A stretch of DNA of 64,000 nucleotides from Glaciecola sp965660815 (lineage in GTDB: Bacteria > Pseudomonadota > Gammaproteobacteria > Enterobacterales > Alteromonadaceae), in NCBI GenBank assembly GCA_965660815.1, contig CBFIBG010000089.1:124001-188000 (forward strand), written 5' to 3'. The translations under genes and the position numbers were made by a program. Positions within the stretch are counted from its first letter, which is position 1; every line of letters starts with the position of its first letter. Below are positions 60,755 to 64,000 of the stretch, piece by piece. The notes beneath the pieces were generated by a model. The model was not told the DNA's origin, did not search any database, and saw only the letters and a list, made by a program, of their open reading frames with translations.

Positions 60755-62431
60755 TCATTTCTTACCAAACGTATTTCCAAAAAAGCTGTCTTCATACCAT
60801 GTGGGTCGTTCTTGAGCATTACCCAGATTTAGTCCTATTTCAAAATTAACTCGTGTAAAGGTTTTAGCAGCACTCCAGACAAAGTCTTGGGTCATATCAT
60901 CTGACGGTCGATGATAGTTTGTTCCAAGAAAATTGTTCAGTACTTGACTGCCGTCTATACTTGGGTCTTTTGCCTTTATACCTGCGACTAAAAAAACTGC
61001 CGGGATCCCCTTTTTAACAAAGGCATAGTGGTCTGAACGAGTAAAAAGATTTTGTTCTGGCCATGGATCATCGGTTAATGAAATTCCAACTTGATGGGCA
61101 GCAGACTCTACAGACTGCCCCATGGAGCTGTGTTTAGCACCAAAGGCAATGACATCAGCAAATTCATAAGTAAGAATCGGCATGTCTAAATTAACATTTG
61201 CTATCAGAGATTCTTGCGGTTTCGTTGGAAAACTAACGAAATAATCTGCGCCTAGCAACCCTCGCTCTTCTCCAGTAAAGGCTACAAACAAAATTGAGCG
61301 TTTAGGCGCTTCAGGTAGTTCAGAAAACATCCTTGCCGTTTCAATAAGAACTGATGTTCCTGCGGCATTATCCATCGCACCATTATTTATTTTGTCTTTT
61401 TCAACTGATTTAGAAATACCTAGATGATCAGAGTGCGCAGTATATACAACATACTCATTCTTAAGCTTTGGGTCACTGCCTTCCAGTAACCCGATGACAT
61501 TAGGGCTGGTGATTTCTTCGTGCTCTGTCTCATAAGTTAAGCTAATCTTCGTTGGCAAATCAAAGCTTGTTAAAACTTCGTCGTTTTCAATTTTTGAATA
61601 GATATCTTCGATGCTGGTGGATGCGCCTTTAAAGAGTTCATTGGCTGCTTTGATATTCAAAAAAGCGGCCGCTTGTATCTCATTTCTGCCACTTCCCAGT
61701 TTTCCTTCTTTAAGCCAAGACATTCTAGGCGCATTAACAAACAGTTTGTTGCGCTCAAAAGGAAATGATTCCTCCCCACTGGGCGTTTGTATTAGTATAA
61801 TACCAATAGCACCGCGATCTGCAGCATTTTTTGTTTTCATTGCAGTTGATGATAAGTGGGCGCCCACTTCAGAATTAAAAATACTGGGCTTTCCTCTTAG
61901 ATAGACAACAACCTTACCTTTTACATCTACGCCTTCATAATCGTTGTGGTCATACTCAGGCGCGACAATGCCGTGTCCAACGAATACTAAGTCAGCAGTT
62001 ACAGTCGCATGTTTGTGATAGAGATTGGGGTATACCACAAAGTCATCTAAAAAGGTTAAAGGTTGCTCGTGTGATTTATGCGTAATAGTCAGACTAGGAG
62101 TGTCAGTTTTTAACAATCCTTTTCTAAAGGTAACACGTTGCATAAAGCTGTTGTGTTCACCCGCTTGTTGTAATCCGTATTTTTGAAATTCATTGGCAAT
62201 ATACAAAGAGGCAATTTCATGTCCTCTTGAACCGGTTTCTCTGCCTTCTAATAAATCATGAGCAAGAAAATCCATATGAGCTTTTATATTTGTTTCGCTG
62301 GGCGTAATAGCGATATCGTCATCCGCTACTCTCTTGGAAGTAGCTTTGCAACCTAAAAGCAACAAGGAAAAAAGGATTGCCCACACTATTAGATAAAATT
62401 TTTGTTTTAATAACATACTGAAAAAGCTCAC
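60755..62431 (-). CDS. M28-family zinc aminopeptidase, lipoprotein
   Basis: A lipobox (LLLLGC, Cys about residue 28) marks it as a lipoprotein. A PA domain insert (about 140-270) is followed by the M28 catalytic part with zinc ligands in YTAHSDHLG, NGAMDNAAGTS, TGEERGLLGAD, NLDM and SDHYAF. It should trim peptides in the periplasm or at the surface. The start is either GTG 62431 or ATG 62416. Confidence 0.88.
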   Translation of the reverse strand: MSFFSMLLKQKFYLIVWAILFSLLLLGCKATSKRVADDDIAITPSETNIKAHMDFLAHDLLEGRETGSRGHEIASLYIANEFQKYGLQQAGEHNSFMQRVTFRKGLLKTDTPSLTITHKSHEQPLTFLDDFVVYPNLYHKHATVTADLVFVGHGIVAPEYDHNDYEGVDVKGKVVVYLRGKPSIFNSEVGAHLSSTAMKTKNAADRGAIGIILIQTPSGEESFPFERNKLFVNAPRMSWLKEGKLGSGRNEIQAAAFLNIKAANELFKGASTSIEDIYSKIENDEVLTSFDLPTKISLTYETEHEEITSPNVIGLLEGSDPKLKNEYVVYTAHSDHLGISKSVEKDKINNGAMDNAAGTSVLIETARMFSELPEAPKRSILFVAFTGEERGLLGADYFVSFPTKPQESLIANVNLDMPILTYEFADVIAFGAKHSSMGQSVESAAHQVGISLTDDPWPEQNLFTRSDHYAFVKKGIPAVFLVAGIKAKDPSIDGSQVLNNFLGTNYHRPSDDMTQDFVWSAAKTFTRVNFEIGLNLGNAQERPTWYEDSFFGNTFGKK

Positions 62432-62666
62432 TTATCACTTACGTAATTAAACATTTTATTGGCCCTGACCTAAAACGTTTCAGATAATAAAAAACGATAG
62501 CCGAAAGAATTGTCGTGACTAACACCACAAAACTTATCGTTAAAAATAGTAACACAATTTCGTTTAACTTAGTCCAACGTCTAGTATTGAAGCTGTAACA
62601 AGATGTGTTGTGATTTCTCTGATTTTCTTGTATACCTAATTAACACAGTTGATACAGTTTACAGCC

Positions 62667-63236
62667 ATGTCTAGAAAAATTGCATATTCACTGACACAAG
62701 TCTTTGAAAACGCCATCCCTATCTTTTTGAACAAGGGTTTTAGAGGCTGTTCGATGGAAACCCTCATTAATTATACGAATTTTAATCGCAGGGCCTTTTA
62801 TCTTGAGTTTGGTAATAAGCAAAATTTCTCTCATGCTCTCATAGACCATTATATTGAACATCATCTCATCCCACTGCAGGCTAACCTTCAAGTAAATCAA
62901 AATATACCTCGGGCCATTATTCAATATTTTGAGGCATATCAGAGACACATAAACAAACAAGGCTGTCTCTTGGTCAAGTTTATTTTAGAGTTAAGTAATG
63001 AAGACAAAATTATTCAGAACAAAGCAAGACGCTACTTCGATAATTTACAACTGGTTTTTATAGGCTGTTTAGAGAGGGCTATTTTGCATCATGAATTGCC
63101 TCAGGACATTGATATTGAAGCATTTGCCTTAAAGTTGTCGAGTTTTGCTCAGGGGTTTGCTGTTTCAAACAGTATTCGACAGGGCGAATCAGACGTACTC
63201 ATGGTGATCCGCTCGCTTTTTGCAAAAAACGCTTAA
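62667..63236 (+). CDS. TetR-family transcriptional regulator
   Basis: The helix-turn-helix near residues 22-60 (AIPIFLNKGFRGCSMETLIN, then NFNRRAFYLEFGNKQNF) is typical of TetR proteins. The C-terminal half is helical and resembles the TetR_C family with a ligand pocket. ATG 62667 is chosen over the TTG at 62649. It is divergent from the M28 peptidase and might regulate it. The ligand is unknown. Confidence 0.87.
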   Translation: MSRKIAYSLTQVFENAIPIFLNKGFRGCSMETLINYTNFNRRAFYLEFGNKQNFSHALIDHYIEHHLIPLQANLQVNQNIPRAIIQYFEAYQRHINKQGCLLVKFILELSNEDKIIQNKARRYFDNLQLVFIGCLERAILHHELPQDIDIEAFALKLSSFAQGFAVSNSIRQGESDVLMVIRSLFAKNA

Positions 63237-63642
63237 GACATAAATTGCATCTGTTAACTTCCTTGCCTGTCAGCTTTGAAGACTATGTTGTTTGAGCTCG
63301 ACTGAGTCATCCAGTTTAAAAGATCATCCAAACAAATAGAGTTACATCGAATCAGATGACGTGCGACCCAACCAACAAAAGCATTTTTTACTAAGATAAG
63401 TTAACACCTTTAAGCCATATGACATGCTCAGACTATTTTTGGTCTGCGAATAGTGGACTGTTGTTATCAAGAGTTCATCAATCGGGATTTATTAATGAAG
63501 CTCAATTCAGCAAATATTCACTTACATCTTGAATTTTAGCGGATCAGACAATATTTAGGTATATAGTCGGATCGGTGGACAATATTGGAAAAACATTTAC
63601 CTACTTCTTATGTATAACGAACTATTTTTATTGGAATATTAA
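63237..63642. other. Intergenic region before the DUF1820 gene
   Basis: This 406-base region holds no coding frame or repeat that I can support. It should contain the promoter of the DUF1820 gene. Confidence 0.4.
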
Positions 63643-63981
63643 ATGACTAAAACAAGCCCTCTTTATCGTGTGCAGTTTATAAGCAGTGGCGAACGCTATG
63701 AACTTTTTGTTAGAGAACTGATGACTAGTAATGTTTTTGGATTTATAGAAATAGCTGATTTTGTATGGGACAAACATACTCAGTTGGTGCTTGACCCATC
63801 GCATGAAAGATTAAAAGATGAATTTGCGGATGTTGAACGGACATATGTCCCGATGCATAATGTTTTAAGAATTGACCAGGTAAAGAAACAAGGTAGCGCA
63901 AAAATCACTCCCTTGTCAGATAAATCTACTCGAGATAAAGTAACGTCAATAAACACACCGATCTATACACCCAAAAAATAA
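63643..63981 (+). CDS. DUF1820 family protein
   Basis: The 112-residue protein begins KTSPLYRVQFISSGERYELF and contains GFIEIADFVWDKHTQLVLDP and MHNVLRIDQVKKQG, which fit the DUF1820 family of short conserved gammaproteobacterial proteins. The function is unknown. It ends 19 bases before the window edge. Confidence 0.85.
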   Translation: MTKTSPLYRVQFISSGERYELFVRELMTSNVFGFIEIADFVWDKHTQLVLDPSHERLKDEFADVERTYVPMHNVLRIDQVKKQGSAKITPLSDKSTRDKVTSINTPIYTPKK

Positions 63982-64000
63982 AATATTGGCTGGACGAGGT

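Noticed and set aside
1..64000. CRISPR arrays, tRNA or rRNA genes, insertion sequences
   Set aside because: No spaced direct repeats, tRNA cloverleaf sequences, rRNA stretches or transposase-like frames were found on reading the window.

Overview
The window comes from a gammaproteobacterium, most probably a marine member of the Alteromonadaceae (Alteromonas, Glaciecola or Paraglaciecola type). The base composition is AT-rich. The housekeeping block slmA - coaBC - radC - rpmB - rpmG - mutM - coaD and the split proton-translocating transhydrogenase pntAA/pntAB/pntB fit that group. No rRNA, tRNA, CRISPR array or insertion sequence was seen.

Bases 1-4600 hold a small unknown protein, an ECF sigma factor with an overlapping small membrane protein, and the pnt operon. 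Bases 4900-40600 form one large island for PQQ-dependent alcohol oxidation. It contains a PedF-type cytochrome c; a secreted PepSY protein; a TonB-dependent receptor with poly-aspartate insertions; a nitrate/taurine-type ABC importer; a porin; a class II cytochrome c; a LuxR-type response regulator; an operon of aldehyde dehydrogenase, a NosR-like flavin/iron-sulfur protein, a FIST sensor and a hybrid kinase; a second two-component system; a PQQ alcohol dehydrogenase; a XoxJ-like binding protein; a PedA1A2BC-like ABC system; and pqqABCDE plus a short pqqF-like gene facing a creatininase-family gene.

The alcohol dehydrogenase carries Asp two residues after the catalytic Asp (WDYDGVN). This is the signature of lanthanide-dependent enzymes such as XoxF, ExaF and PedH. 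Read together, the island can make PQQ, import a metal (probably a lanthanide), oxidise alcohol in the periplasm, pass electrons to cytochrome c and oxidise the aldehyde in the cytoplasm. A recurring CTTTAG/CTAAAG-centred motif flanked by CCTCC/GGAGG-like arms lies upstream of at least seven of its transcription units and is probably a shared operator.

Bases 40700-54500 are mixed. They hold a membrane-anchored unknown, a MOSC protein, a HugZ-like protein, ubiK, ubiA, ubiC, a monooxygenase-like protein, an 18-codon ORF with a near-perfect Shine-Dalgarno sequence, a FliL-like protein, glpE, tdh-kbl, a ZrgA-like zinc protein, LPS core genes, moaDE and a Wzi-like barrel. Bases 54500-64000 are conserved core genes plus an M28 lipoprotein peptidase, a TetR regulator and a DUF1820 protein.

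The most interesting candidate is the PepSY - TonB receptor - ABC importer locus at 5.7-12.0 kb. It lies in the same island as a complete PedA1A2BC-like system and may be a second, differently built lanthanide (or lanthanophore) uptake route. Its substrate cannot be proved from sequence.
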